A stretch of DNA of 11,956 bases from Bordetella parapertussis (GCA_945906975.1 CAMDRY010000055.1:1-11956), one strand, 5' to 3'. Counted from the stretch's first letter, positions 1-6,358 are shown. Made by a program: numbers and translations. The notes: a model not told the origin generated them from the letters alone.

Positions 1-244
1 CAGCGGCGCCGATTCGCCGCTGTGGTTTGGCCTGTGGGCGCCTGCGGGAACGCCGGCGCCTGTCATCGCCAAAATTTCGGCCGACACGCGCAAGGCCCTG
101 AGCGATCCGGGGGTGCGTGAAAAACTCGCCAACCTGGGCAACGACGTGATGGATATGTCGCCCGATGAGTTCGCGCGCTATGTGCGTAATGAAATCGCCG
201 AATACGACCGCGTCATCAAGCGCGCCGGTATCAAGCCGCAGTAA
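1..244 (+). CDS. Bug/TctC-type solute-binding receptor, C-terminal fragment (5' end outside window)
   Basis: This is the last 80 codons of a tripartite tricarboxylate transporter (TTT) receptor; the reading frame enters from the left edge with its first complete codon at base 2. The visible part carries the family's usual C-terminal lobe: WFGLWAPAGTPAPVIAKI, then the helix ALSDPGVREKLANLG, then SPDEFARYVRNEIAEYDRVI ending in the typical KRAGIKPQ. Family members are periplasmic proteins of about 320-330 residues that bind small carboxylates with high affinity; most are orphans without adjacent TctA/TctB membrane genes. The substrate cannot be told from this fragment. The stop TAA is followed by a stem-loop that probably terminates transcription before the convergent minus-strand operon. 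Family assignment is confident; function beyond binding is unknown. Confidence 0.9.
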   Translation, partial: SGADSPLWFGLWAPAGTPAPVIAKISADTRKALSDPGVREKLANLGNDVMDMSPDEFARYVRNEIAEYDRVIKRAGIKPQ

Positions 245-270
245 GCACCCCGCATTTCGGGCCGTGGCAC

Positions 271-309
271 GGCTGGAGAGCCGCGCCTGGAGCGGGTTTC
301 CAGCCTTTT
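271..309 (+). terminator. stem-loop with T-run after the first Bug gene (copy 1 of a structured element)
   Basis: GGCTGGA at 271-277 pairs perfectly with TCCAGCC at 299-305. Inside, CCGC at 281-284 pairs with GCGG at 292-295 around a 7-nt loop, leaving a gag/gtt internal loop. TTTT follows at 306-309. The position, 27 bases after the TAA and before the convergent stop at 321, fits an intrinsic terminator. The same nested design recurs inverted at 9834-9867, so it may instead, or also, be a dispersed palindromic repeat. Confidence 0.5.
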
Positions 310-320
310 CCCCCTCCGGG

Positions 321-635
321 CTATTCGGCCCTGGCGCCGGAAGCCTCGACGACGAGGCGCCACTTGGCCAGTTCGCTGGCCATGAATTTGCCGAACTCTT
401 CCGGTGTGCTACCCACCGGTTCTGCGCCCTGGCCGATGAGCCGGTTGCGCAGTTCCGGCACGGCGAGCGCCGCAGACCAGTGCTGCGCGGTGAGGCGCGC
501 CACCGAGTCTATGGATTCGCCGGCCGGGTAGGGCACGATCAGGCGTATCGGCTTGTTCGGAAAGCCCTGCCCAAGCACCGCGCCAGATAGGCCGGCGAGC
601 ACGAGCAGCGCGGCGAGGCGTTTGAAGGGCTGCAT
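321..635 (-). pseudogene. internally deleted Bug/TctC solute receptor (in-frame remnant, 104 codons)
   Basis: The reading frame starts with a normal signal peptide (about residues 1-22, LLVLAGLSGAVLG) and the family's N-terminal strand and loop FPNKPIRLIVPYPAG followed by SIDSVARLTAQHW (to about residue 55). It then jumps directly to the C-terminal segment AVPELRNRLIGQGAEPVGS, TPEEFGKFMASELAKW, ending VVEASGARAE. Intact members run about 320 residues, so roughly 215 residues making up most of both lobes and the ligand cleft are missing, yet the frame is uninterrupted. The junction lies at about residues 55-60. The start ATG at 635 follows the hydrolase stop by two bases (TGAGCATG), so the two genes were one translationally coupled operon. 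The product could be secreted but cannot form the usual bilobed binding site. A recombined, functional mini-protein is possible but less likely than a remnant. Confidence 0.8.
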
Positions 636-637
636 GC

Positions 638-1825
638 TCAGCCTCCGGTTTTTGCGTTGAGGTTTGCCGCCAACCAGTCGCCGATGTAATCGATGCCCAG
701 TTGGCGGTTGTCGACCTGGCAATGTTCCGATCCGGTCTCTTCCGGTTTGAATATTTTCAGCGACTTGTTCTTCGAGCCGACCTCGGCGTACAACTTGTGC
801 GCCGCCGCCACCGGCACCACCTGGTCGTTCTCGCCGTGCGTCACCAGGAAGGGGCAGCTGATCTTGTCGGCGATACCCTCCAGCGAGAAGGCGCGTGCGC
901 GCTCGAGCGCGGCGTCCGAGTCGGACATGCCGAGGATCCACTGGAATTGGAAATTGGACTGCGCGCTTTTTTTCGGGTCTGCGGCGAGCTGCGCCTTGAT
1001 GTTCGACTGCCATGCGTGCAGATCCCAATGCAGGGCACCGAGGGCGACGCAGGCGGCGTAGCGCCGTTCAATGGCGGCGATGCGCGGTGCGTAATACCCG
1101 CCAAAACTGTAACCCATGATGGCGACGCGTTTTGCGTCGACATCCTTGCGTGCGGCGACAAACTCGTAGGCGGCGGTACCCGCCACCTCGTAATCCGGAC
1201 GGGCGTAAATCTCACGCAGGCGCAGCGACTCGCCTTGTCCCGGGCCATCGATCGCGAGTGTGTTGAAGCCGCGCTGCGCGAATTCCAAACCGGCGAAGAG
1301 CACGCTCATCTCCTTGCAGTTGTCCATGCCGTCGAACAGCACCACCGTCGGTGCGGGGCCTGCGCTCTTTCCACCGCGGTCCTGCGCCTTCATAAAATAC
1401 GCCGGCAGTGTCTTGCCTTCGTAGGGTACTTCAACGATTTCCATCGTCGGGAAGCGGCGCTTCAGGCCCTCTTGCGAGCAGCGCAACGCCTTGCGGTAGA
1501 TCGCTATTTTTTCCCCGCCCAAAGGCACGAAGCGCTCGCCGGTGTAGTAATAACTTCCGGCGCGCAAATACTGGTTGCCTGCCGTCGCGTGGTTTCCTGC
1601 CGCAGCCGCCGCATCGCCGAGCTTCTCCACCATGGCGGCGACCTTGCACCACTCCTCACCCCAGGCTGCGGCCTCGCCCTCGCGCTCGCGCAGGCGCGCG
1701 CAAACCAGCTCGATCTCGCCCAGCGAAACCGCACCGTAGGGTGCCATGCCCTTGCACACCAGCGTTGCGTTCGACCACATCAGATTGCCGGGGAAATGCT
1801 CTGTCCAGGTGTTATGTGATGCCAT
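638..1825 (-). CDS. alpha/beta hydrolase, 2,6-dihydroxypseudooxynicotine hydrolase / FrsA-like esterase type
   Basis: This 395-residue protein has an all-alpha N-terminal region (about 1-125) ahead of an alpha/beta hydrolase core (about 135-390), the layout of the DHPON hydrolase-like C-C or ester hydrolases. The visible triad is Ser240 in the nucleophile elbow GYSFGG, Asp334 in THGENDQVVP, and His368 in GSEHC. DGMDN (165-169) lies in the oxyanion-hole region, and DGPGQGES (193-200) is typical of the family. The start at 1825 was chosen because AAGGAGA sits 8-9 bases upstream; a TTG start at 1888 would add 21 residues that overlap a cupin remnant and look non-native. The protein is probably cytoplasmic, as no signal peptide is seen. 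It is followed after two bases by the deleted Bug gene and preceded by a broken cupin gene, which suggests a decaying catabolic operon. The exact substrate cannot be inferred. Confidence 0.88.
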   Translation of the reverse strand: MASHNTWTEHFPGNLMWSNATLVCKGMAPYGAVSLGEIELVCARLREREGEAAAWGEEWCKVAAMVEKLGDAAAAAGNHATAGNQYLRAGSYYYTGERFVPLGGEKIAIYRKALRCSQEGLKRRFPTMEIVEVPYEGKTLPAYFMKAQDRGGKSAGPAPTVVLFDGMDNCKEMSVLFAGLEFAQRGFNTLAIDGPGQGESLRLREIYARPDYEVAGTAAYEFVAARKDVDAKRVAIMGYSFGGYYAPRIAAIERRYAACVALGALHWDLHAWQSNIKAQLAADPKKSAQSNFQFQWILGMSDSDAALERARAFSLEGIADKISCPFLVTHGENDQVVPVAAAHKLYAEVGSKNKSLKIFKPEETGSEHCQVDNRQLGIDYIGDWLAANLNAKTGG

Positions 1826-1848
1826 TGCGGTGTTCTCCTTTTGTGTAC

Positions 1849-2123
1849 TCTGCCGGTGTGCTCGGCGCGCCGGGTGCCGGGCCGGCAAATGGTGCGCAGG
1901 CCTTCGCTCGTTTCCAGCTCCAGGATGGCCGAGGTCAGGAATATCAACTGGCGGCGCGGAGCCGTGTGGTAGTGCTGGACGTGCCCTTCCGGTGTTTTAC
2001 GGGAAAAATAGGCTTGGCAGGGAATGTCTCGGACATCGGTCTTTGCTCCCAGGTCATCGGCGCCTCGCGAATTTTAATCGCCGATTCCCCTGATTGTTTG
2101 CTGAAGATCCTGAATACACGCAT
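1849..2123 (-). pseudogene. small cupin-family gene, frameshifted and 3'-truncated
   Basis: Translating the minus strand from ATG at 2123 gives MRVFRIFSKQSGESAIKIRE, which resembles the opening of small cupins (xRIYxDxxGESHF). That frame then loses similarity. From about 2055 a second frame reads GAKTDVRDIPCQAYFSRKTP, then EGHVQHYHTAPRRQLIFLTS, then AILELETSEGLRTICRPG, which is the cupin core with the HxH and APRRQ metal-site region. The two frames differ by a net -1/+2 shift somewhere near 2055-2075. The 3' part degrades at TRRAEHTGR (about 1849-1875), where family members continue with a second motif and about 30 more residues. The second frame has no start codon and runs into the hydrolase start before stopping at 1780. 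The gene was probably the first of the hydrolase operon. Similarity is judged by eye. Confidence 0.75.
2071..2076 (-). promoter_or_regulatory. possible -10 box (TAAAAT) for the hydrolase operon, inside the cupin pseudogene
   Basis: On the minus strand TAAAAT is followed by TCGCG, like the other -10 boxes of this window, but no recognisable -35 lies 16-18 bases upstream. If used, it gives a leader of about 240 bases before the hydrolase start. The match may be chance, since the bases were once coding sequence. Confidence 0.2.
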
Positions 2124-2231
2124 AGTGGACGGAGCTTTTTTTATTCTGGCGCGAACGATGTTACTGCAAGTCAGCGCGTCAGACTAAGCTGAGCTGTCAC
2201 CGTAATCTGGTGATGCATTTGTGGCGTCGTC

Positions 2232-2298
2232 CTGCGGCCGCAGCAAAGCCGCAATGCCGCAATGCCTTGGCGAAGCTAAAATAGCGCTCTTAAGCGCT
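2232..2298 (+). promoter_or_regulatory. promoter/operator region of the Bug receptor gene
   Basis: A -10-like TAAAAT lies at 2277-2282. Directly after it, at the expected start of transcription, are two copies of the self-complementary hexamer AGCGCT (2283-2288 and 2293-2298) separated by CTTA. Upstream are a 12-bp palindrome CTGCGGCCGCAG (2232-2243) and a doubled GCCGCAAT. No convincing -35 is seen. The hexamer pair is placed like an operator, but no regulator gene is adjacent. Confidence 0.35.
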
Positions 2299-2331
2299 TT
2301 ACTCAAAGTGTTTGTTCAAAGGAGCAGAACC

Positions 2332-3342
2332 ATGTGGTTTGATTTACGCGGTATTTTTTCCGGTGCAGGGATGCGCAAGCCCCTGCTTTCCCTTTTGGCG
2401 GTGCTCGGGGCTTTGCTGTTCAGCGGTTCCGCACCCGCCCAGTCGCCGGCCTTTCCCAATCATCCGGTGCGCATCGTCGTCGGCTTTCCCTCGGGCAGCC
2501 TGCTTGATGTGATCGCGCGCGCCATGGCCGAGGAGTTGCGCAAGGTCTGGGGTCAGGCGGTGCTGGTCGATAACAAGCCTGGCGCCGACTCCATTATTGC
2601 GGCCGACGCGGTGGCCAAGGCCGCGCCGGACGGGCACACCTTGTTTCTGGGCACGCTGGGCGCATTTGGCCTGAATCCGCATCTGTACCAGACCCTGCCC
2701 TACGATCCGTCTAAGGATTTCACCGGCGTGAGCTTTGTCGCCGACAGCCCTTTTGCGCTTGCCGTCACCCCGGACCTGCCGGTAAAAAACGTGGCTGAAC
2801 TGATCGCGCTCGCCAAGGCGTCCCCGGGCAAACTCAACTACGCCTCGGGCGCGAGCTTCGCACAAATGCTCGGCGAGGCCTTCAAGCGCCGCACAGAAAC
2901 CGATATCACGCTGATCCCCTACAAGGGGGTGCAACCGGCGATCACTGATTTGGTGAGCGGCCGCGTGCAGGTTATTTTTGCCGACGTGCCCAGCATCATT
3001 CCCTCGTACAAGGGCGGCAAGGCGCGCGTGCTGGCGGTAAGCGGGACGCGCCGATCGCCGCTGGTGCCCGAGGCGCCGACCATCGCCGAGGCGGGCGTGG
3101 CAGGCTACGAGTACGCGACCTGGTACGCCTTTGTCGTTCCGGCCGCCACGCCCAAGGATCTTGTCGACAAGCTCAATGCCGCCATCGTTGCGGTGATGGC
3201 GGCGCCCGAGATGCGCCAGCGCATGCTTGGCCTCGGACTCGAAGGCCGGTCTTCGCGGCCCGAATATGTGACCCAACTGATCAAGGACGAGATCGTGCGT
3301 TGGGGGCCCATCGTCAAGGCGGCGGGGATCAAGCAACAATAA
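2332..3342 (+). CDS. Bug/TctC-type periplasmic solute-binding receptor, full length
   Basis: This 336-residue protein is a complete TTT-family receptor. The signal peptide has a hydrophobic core around residues 17-31 and a cleavage site after SGSAPA (about residue 36). The mature part opens with FPNHPVRIVVGFPSGSLLDV, which forms the first ligand-binding loop. Typical family blocks follow: VDNKPGADSIIAADAVAKA, DGHTLFLGTLG, LPYDPSKDFTGVS, GKLNYASGA, DITLIPYKGVQPAITDLVSG, RVQVIFADVPSI, the RRSPLVPEAPTIAEAG block, and the C-terminal WGPIVKAAGIKQQ. The start at 2332 has AAAGGAG seven bases upstream. An internal ATG at 2371 would give a more standard signal peptide, so the first 13 residues are less certain. 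The gene lies 99 bases before a TRAP operon and has no TctA/TctB partner here. Its likely role is carboxylate capture; the ligand is unknown. Confidence 0.92.
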   Translation: MWFDLRGIFSGAGMRKPLLSLLAVLGALLFSGSAPAQSPAFPNHPVRIVVGFPSGSLLDVIARAMAEELRKVWGQAVLVDNKPGADSIIAADAVAKAAPDGHTLFLGTLGAFGLNPHLYQTLPYDPSKDFTGVSFVADSPFALAVTPDLPVKNVAELIALAKASPGKLNYASGASFAQMLGEAFKRRTETDITLIPYKGVQPAITDLVSGRVQVIFADVPSIIPSYKGGKARVLAVSGTRRSPLVPEAPTIAEAGVAGYEYATWYAFVVPAATPKDLVDKLNAAIVAVMAAPEMRQRMLGLGLEGRSSRPEYVTQLIKDEIVRWGPIVKAAGIKQQ

Positions 3343-3411
3343 GCAATAGAGCGCCGCCGAACCGTGTGGACGCGGCGTCGCCCGGTGCGCTGGCGTGCAG
3401 TGCAAAACAAC

Positions 3412-3433
3412 TAAAATGGCGGGATCGGAGGAG
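3412..3433 (+). promoter_or_regulatory. possible promoter -10 and strong ribosome binding site of the TRAP operon
   Basis: TAAAAT at 3412-3417 followed by GGCGGG resembles a -10 with a GC-rich discriminator; the -35 (CTGGCG-like) is weak. GGAGGAG at 3427-3433 sits 8 bases before the dctP ATG and fixes the start. If the -10 is real, the leader is only about 18-20 bases. Read-through from the Bug gene is equally possible. Confidence 0.35.
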
Positions 3434-3441
3434 TTGAAATC

Positions 3442-4455
3442 ATGAACAACCCAAAAATGGTTTGCAGGCTTCGTCGCGGGGTGTTGCTGCTGGCCGTGGC
3501 AGCGCTTTGCGCCGTTACCCTGCCGGCGATGGCGCAAAGCAAAACCGTATTGCGTATTTCAACGCCCGCAGTGCCCGATGACTGGCATGCCAGAATGTGG
3601 ACGGTGTTCAAGGACGCGCTGGACAAAAGCGCGCCGGGCGAGTTCGAGGTGCAGATCAACCTCAACGGCTCGCTGTTCAAGCAGGGCACCGAGCCCGCGG
3701 CCATGGCGCGGGGCAATCTTGAACTGGCCGCCATCTCGGCCTTTGACATTGCCAAGCTGGTGCCTGAATTTTCGGTGTTCACCGCCGGCTACGTGATCCG
3801 TGATCCGGCGCAGCAGCAAAAGGTTTTTAACGGCCCGATAGGCGCGGAGCTGTTCAAGACCGTGGCGGAGAAAATGGAGGTGACAGCGCTCGCCACCGTC
3901 TACCTTGGCACGCGCCAGCTCAACCTGCGTGACACGCGCAAGGTCGCTACGCCGGCCGACCTCAAAGGCGTCAAGCTGCGCATGCCGGGCACCAGGGAGT
4001 GGTTGTTTCTCGGTGAGGCGCTGGGCGCCACCGCCACGCCGCTTGCGTTTGGCGAGGTCTATCTGGGTCTCAAGACCGGCACCATAGACGGCCAGGACAA
4101 TCCGCTGCCCTCGGTGCGCGCCGCCAAGTTCTACGAGGTGACCAAACAGATTGTGCTGACCGGCCACCTTGTTGACAGCCTGTTCATCACCATGTCGAAC
4201 AAGAGCTTCAATGCATTGAGCGCGGCGCAAAGGCAAAAAGTGGTCGCCGCGGCGCAGGCTGCCGCGCTGTGGAATAACGACAACCGCATCAAGGAAGAAT
4301 CCCAGTTGGTCGAGTTTTTCAAGAAAGAAGGCCTGCAGGTTGTCACGCCCGATGTCGAGGCTTTCCGTAAATCGGTGCAGGCGGCCTACCAGAACTCCGA
4401 CTACGCCAAGGTCTGGCCCAAGGGCCTGCTCGAGCGCATCAACGCGACACGCTAG
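3442..4455 (+). CDS. dctP: TRAP transporter periplasmic substrate-binding protein (DctP family)
   Basis: This 337-residue receptor captures an organic acid in the periplasm and delivers it to the DctQM membrane complex. A signal peptide (about residues 1-31) has a twin-arginine-free basic start, the core LLLAVAALCAVTLPA, and a cleavage site near AMA/Q. The mature protein has LRISTPAVPDDWH at the first strand and EFEVQINLNGSLFKQG typical of the DctP fold. Arg180 in GVKLRMPG is the conserved arginine that binds the ligand carboxylate. GLKTGTIDGQDNPLP (209-223) is the signature hinge segment with the Gln-Asp-Asn-Pro motif. Length and motifs are complete. It is the first gene of dctP-dctQ-dctM, with dctQ starting two bases after its stop. 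The substrate (a keto acid, sugar acid or dicarboxylate) cannot be told from sequence alone. Confidence 0.93.
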   Translation: MNNPKMVCRLRRGVLLLAVAALCAVTLPAMAQSKTVLRISTPAVPDDWHARMWTVFKDALDKSAPGEFEVQINLNGSLFKQGTEPAAMARGNLELAAISAFDIAKLVPEFSVFTAGYVIRDPAQQQKVFNGPIGAELFKTVAEKMEVTALATVYLGTRQLNLRDTRKVATPADLKGVKLRMPGTREWLFLGEALGATATPLAFGEVYLGLKTGTIDGQDNPLPSVRAAKFYEVTKQIVLTGHLVDSLFITMSNKSFNALSAAQRQKVVAAAQAAALWNNDNRIKEESQLVEFFKKEGLQVVTPDVEAFRKSVQAAYQNSDYAKVWPKGLLERINATR

Positions 4456-4457
4456 CC

Positions 4458-4937
4458 GTGGTGGTCTGGTTCAGGCGCGCCGCCAACGCCATAGGCGGCG
4501 GCCTTTTTCTGGCGCTGTTTGTGGTGTTCATCATCCAGATCGCGGCGCGCTTTGGCTTTGGCAGGCCGCTGCCCTGGAGCGACGAGGCGGCGGTGATCCT
4601 GTATGTGTGGGTCATCTTGTGGGCGTCGGCGCTGATTGTGCCCGCGCGCGAGCATGTCGCCTTCGACCTCGTCTGGCAGGCGGTTGGCCGCCGCGCAAGG
4701 CAGGTCATGTTGATCGCCGGCAACGGGCTAATCGGCGGCCTCGCCCTCGTCGGCCTGCCGGCAAGCTGGGACTACGTGCGCTTCATGGCGCGCGAGGGCA
4801 CACCGGTGCTGGGCATTCCGCTGATGTGGGTCTACCTGCCCTTCGTGCTGCTGATGGCGGCGCTGGTGGTGCGCTGCGCATGGGCTGTTTTCAGGGCGGC
4901 GCGCGGCTACGACCTTGACGCCGAACTGCGACCCTGA
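4458..4937 (+). CDS. dctQ: TRAP transporter small membrane subunit (DctQ family)
   Basis: This 159-residue inner-membrane protein has four predicted helices (about 12-30, 44-62, 84-102 and 121-141), the standard DctQ layout. The WSDEAA motif after the first helix corresponds to the family's conserved W-x-E/D-E segment, and VPAREHVAFDLV after helix 2 matches the usual (R)EHI.D element. It pairs with DctM and helps dock the DctP receptor in a sodium-coupled importer. The start is GTG at 4458 (GTG at 4461 is equally possible), two bases after the dctP stop and without a clear Shine-Dalgarno, so translation is probably coupled to dctP. Its TGA runs straight into AAGG, which could serve as a ribosome site for the small leader ORF that follows. 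Confidence 0.88.
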   Translation: MVVWFRRAANAIGGGLFLALFVVFIIQIAARFGFGRPLPWSDEAAVILYVWVILWASALIVPAREHVAFDLVWQAVGRRARQVMLIAGNGLIGGLALVGLPASWDYVRFMAREGTPVLGIPLMWVYLPFVLLMAALVVRCAWAVFRAARGYDLDAELRP

Positions 4938-4942
4938 AGGCC

Positions 4943-4972
4943 ATGGCGTGCACCGTATGCGCGGGCTCCTGA
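4943..4972 (+). other. possible 9-codon leader ORF between dctQ and the repeat array
   Basis: ATG at 4943 lies three bases after TGAAGG (4935-4940), which overlaps the dctQ stop, and reads MACTVCAGS before TGA at 4970-4972. The next ATG, the first of the octamer array, is four bases further on. It may carry terminating ribosomes from dctQ towards dctM. It may also be chance, because a gap of this length often contains a short ORF. Confidence 0.25.
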
Positions 4973-4976
4973 AGTC

Positions 4977-5024
4977 ATGACACTATGACTCCATGACCCT
5001 ATGACCCTATGACTCCATGACACT
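4977..5024 (+). repeat. six tandem 8-bp ATGAC-repeats forming an ATGA-coupled mini-ORF chain into dctM
   Basis: Six 8-base units run without gap: ATGACACT, ATGACTCC, ATGACCCT, ATGACCCT, ATGACTCC, ATGACACT, in the symmetrical order A-B-C-C-B-A. Each ATG opens a three-codon ORF (Met-Thr-Leu or Met-Thr-Pro) whose TGA overlaps the next unit's ATG as ATGA. In the sixth unit the following bases are AGGA instead of ATGA, so that frame stays open and becomes dctM (MTLGIS). The arithmetic is direct from sequence; a role in termination-reinitiation is inference. Confidence 0.9.
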
Positions 5025-6315
5025 AGGAATCAGCGTCCTCGTCGGCATTATGGTCGCCGGCCTGTTGCTGCGCATGTCCATAGGGTTTTCCATGCTCGCC
5101 GCCGGCGTCGGCTATCTGCTGGTCAAGCAGCAGGACCTCGGCCTGGTCGCCGAGCAGGTATGCAACGGCTTGTACAACAGCTATGTGCTGTTGGCCGTGC
5201 CGCTGTTTGTTTTCGCCGCCAACATCATGAACGCGGGCACGGTAAGCGAGCGCATTTTCGATTTTTGCCGCGTGTTGGTCGGGCGCATGCGCGGTGGCCT
5301 GGCGCAGGTGGATATCCTGGTCAGTGTGATTTTTTCGGGCATGAGCGGCAGCGCGCTCGCCGACGCCGCCGGCCCGGGTCTTGTGACCATACGGCAGATG
5401 CTCAAGAGGCCCGGATACACGCCGGGCTTTGCCGGCGCCGTGGTGGTGGCGAGTGCCACGCTGGGGCCCATCATTCCGCCGTCCATTCCGATGGTGATTT
5501 ATGCGCTGGTGTCGGGTGCCTCGGTCGGTGCCTTGTTCCTTGGCGGGGTGGTGCCCGGTGTGCTGATGGCACTGCTGATGATGGGGGTGGTGCATGTGAT
5601 CGCCACCAGGCGCAACATGCCGCGCGAGGAAAAAATACCGTTGCGCGAATGGCCGGCCATTTTATATCGCGGCGCGCTGCCCCTTTCGCTGCCGCTGGTG
5701 CTGCTGGGCGGCATCTACTCGGGCGTGTTCACACCGACCGAGGCGGCCGCCGTCGCCGCGCTGCACGCGCTACTCCTCGCTGCCCTGGTCTATCGTGCAC
5801 TCAGCTGGCGCAGTTTCTGGGGTGTGGTGATGGAGTCCACGCGCGGCAGCGCCGTCATCACCATCATCCTCGCCGGCTCCTTTGTGCTCAACTACGCCTT
5901 CACCGCCGAGGGCGTGCCGCAGGCCATGGCCGCGTGGGTGGAGGGCATGCGCCTGTCGCAAACAGGTTTCCTGCTGCTCGTTAACCTGATGTTTCTGGTG
6001 CTGGGCTGCTTTCTCGATGTGTCGGTGCTGTTGCTGGTGTTCGTGCCGATGCTGCTGCCGGCGGCCAGGCTGCTCGGCGTTGATCTGGTGCACTTTGGCG
6101 TGCTGGTGGTGCTCAATATGATGATAGGCCTGATCCACCCGCCCTTTGGCATGCTGCTGTTTGTGACCAAGGCGCTGACTGGCATTCCCATAAGTGAAAT
6201 GATGAAGGAGGGCTGGCCCTTCCTCGTCATGCTGCTGCTGCTGCTGTTTGCCATGACGCTGTTTCCGCAGATCGTGCTGTGGCTGCCGCAGACCATGGGC
6301 TATGTCACGCGCTGA
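5017..6315 (+). CDS. dctM: TRAP transporter large permease subunit (DctM family)
   Basis: This 432-residue polytopic membrane protein forms the transport pathway of the sodium-driven TRAP importer. Family marks are complete: the N-terminal helix MTLGISVLVGIMVAG, VPLFVFAANIMNAG (about 61-74), FSGMSGSALADAAGPG (106-121), the re-entrant hairpin GPIIPPSIPMVIYALVSGAS (150-169), FTPTEAAAVAALHALLL, and the second hairpin LNMMIGLIHPPFGMLLF (about 365-381). About a dozen hydrophobic segments fit the family. The start at 5017 is the last ATG of the octamer array and gives the usual MTL opening. No Shine-Dalgarno precedes it, because the upstream bases are the repeat, so initiation probably depends on ribosomes arriving from dctQ or through the repeat. 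It is the last gene of the operon. Confidence 0.95.
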   Translation: MTLGISVLVGIMVAGLLLRMSIGFSMLAAGVGYLLVKQQDLGLVAEQVCNGLYNSYVLLAVPLFVFAANIMNAGTVSERIFDFCRVLVGRMRGGLAQVDILVSVIFSGMSGSALADAAGPGLVTIRQMLKRPGYTPGFAGAVVVASATLGPIIPPSIPMVIYALVSGASVGALFLGGVVPGVLMALLMMGVVHVIATRRNMPREEKIPLREWPAILYRGALPLSLPLVLLGGIYSGVFTPTEAAAVAALHALLLAALVYRALSWRSFWGVVMESTRGSAVITIILAGSFVLNYAFTAEGVPQAMAAWVEGMRLSQTGFLLLVNLMFLVLGCFLDVSVLLLVFVPMLLPAARLLGVDLVHFGVLVVLNMMIGLIHPPFGMLLFVTKALTGIPISEMMKEGWPFLVMLLLLLFAMTLFPQIVLWLPQTMGYVTR

Positions 6316-6358
6316 GTCTGCCGGCTGACACAGCGCCCGCAGGGCTTGTCGCGCTTGA

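Noticed and set aside
701..1819. 372-codon plus-strand frame
   Set aside because: It is a GC-rich mirror of the hydrolase gene, with a composition (Arg/His/Ala rich) typical of an antisense shadow.
2138..2169. Promoter for the cupin/hydrolase operon from TTGCAG (2169-2164, minus) and the A-rich run
   Set aside because: The best -10 (TAAAAA) is 20 bases away, too far; closer candidates match poorly.
1408..2187. Long plus-strand open frame of about 259 codons
   Set aside because: It is antisense to the hydrolase and the cupin pseudogene, has no ribosome site and no recognisable domain; the minus-strand reading explains the bases.
2197..2213. TCACC-N7-GGTGA inverted repeat as a LysR-type site
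   Set aside because: Five-base arms are too short to support a call, and no regulator gene is adjacent.
2344..3537. 397-codon minus-strand frame opposite the Bug gene and the start of dctP
   Set aside because: It is very rich in His/Arg/Gly and lacks any motif; the plus strand encodes two clear family proteins.
4977..5024. CRISPR-like or IS-end explanation for the octamer array
   Set aside because: Units are contiguous without spacers and there are no terminal inverted repeats or transposase nearby.
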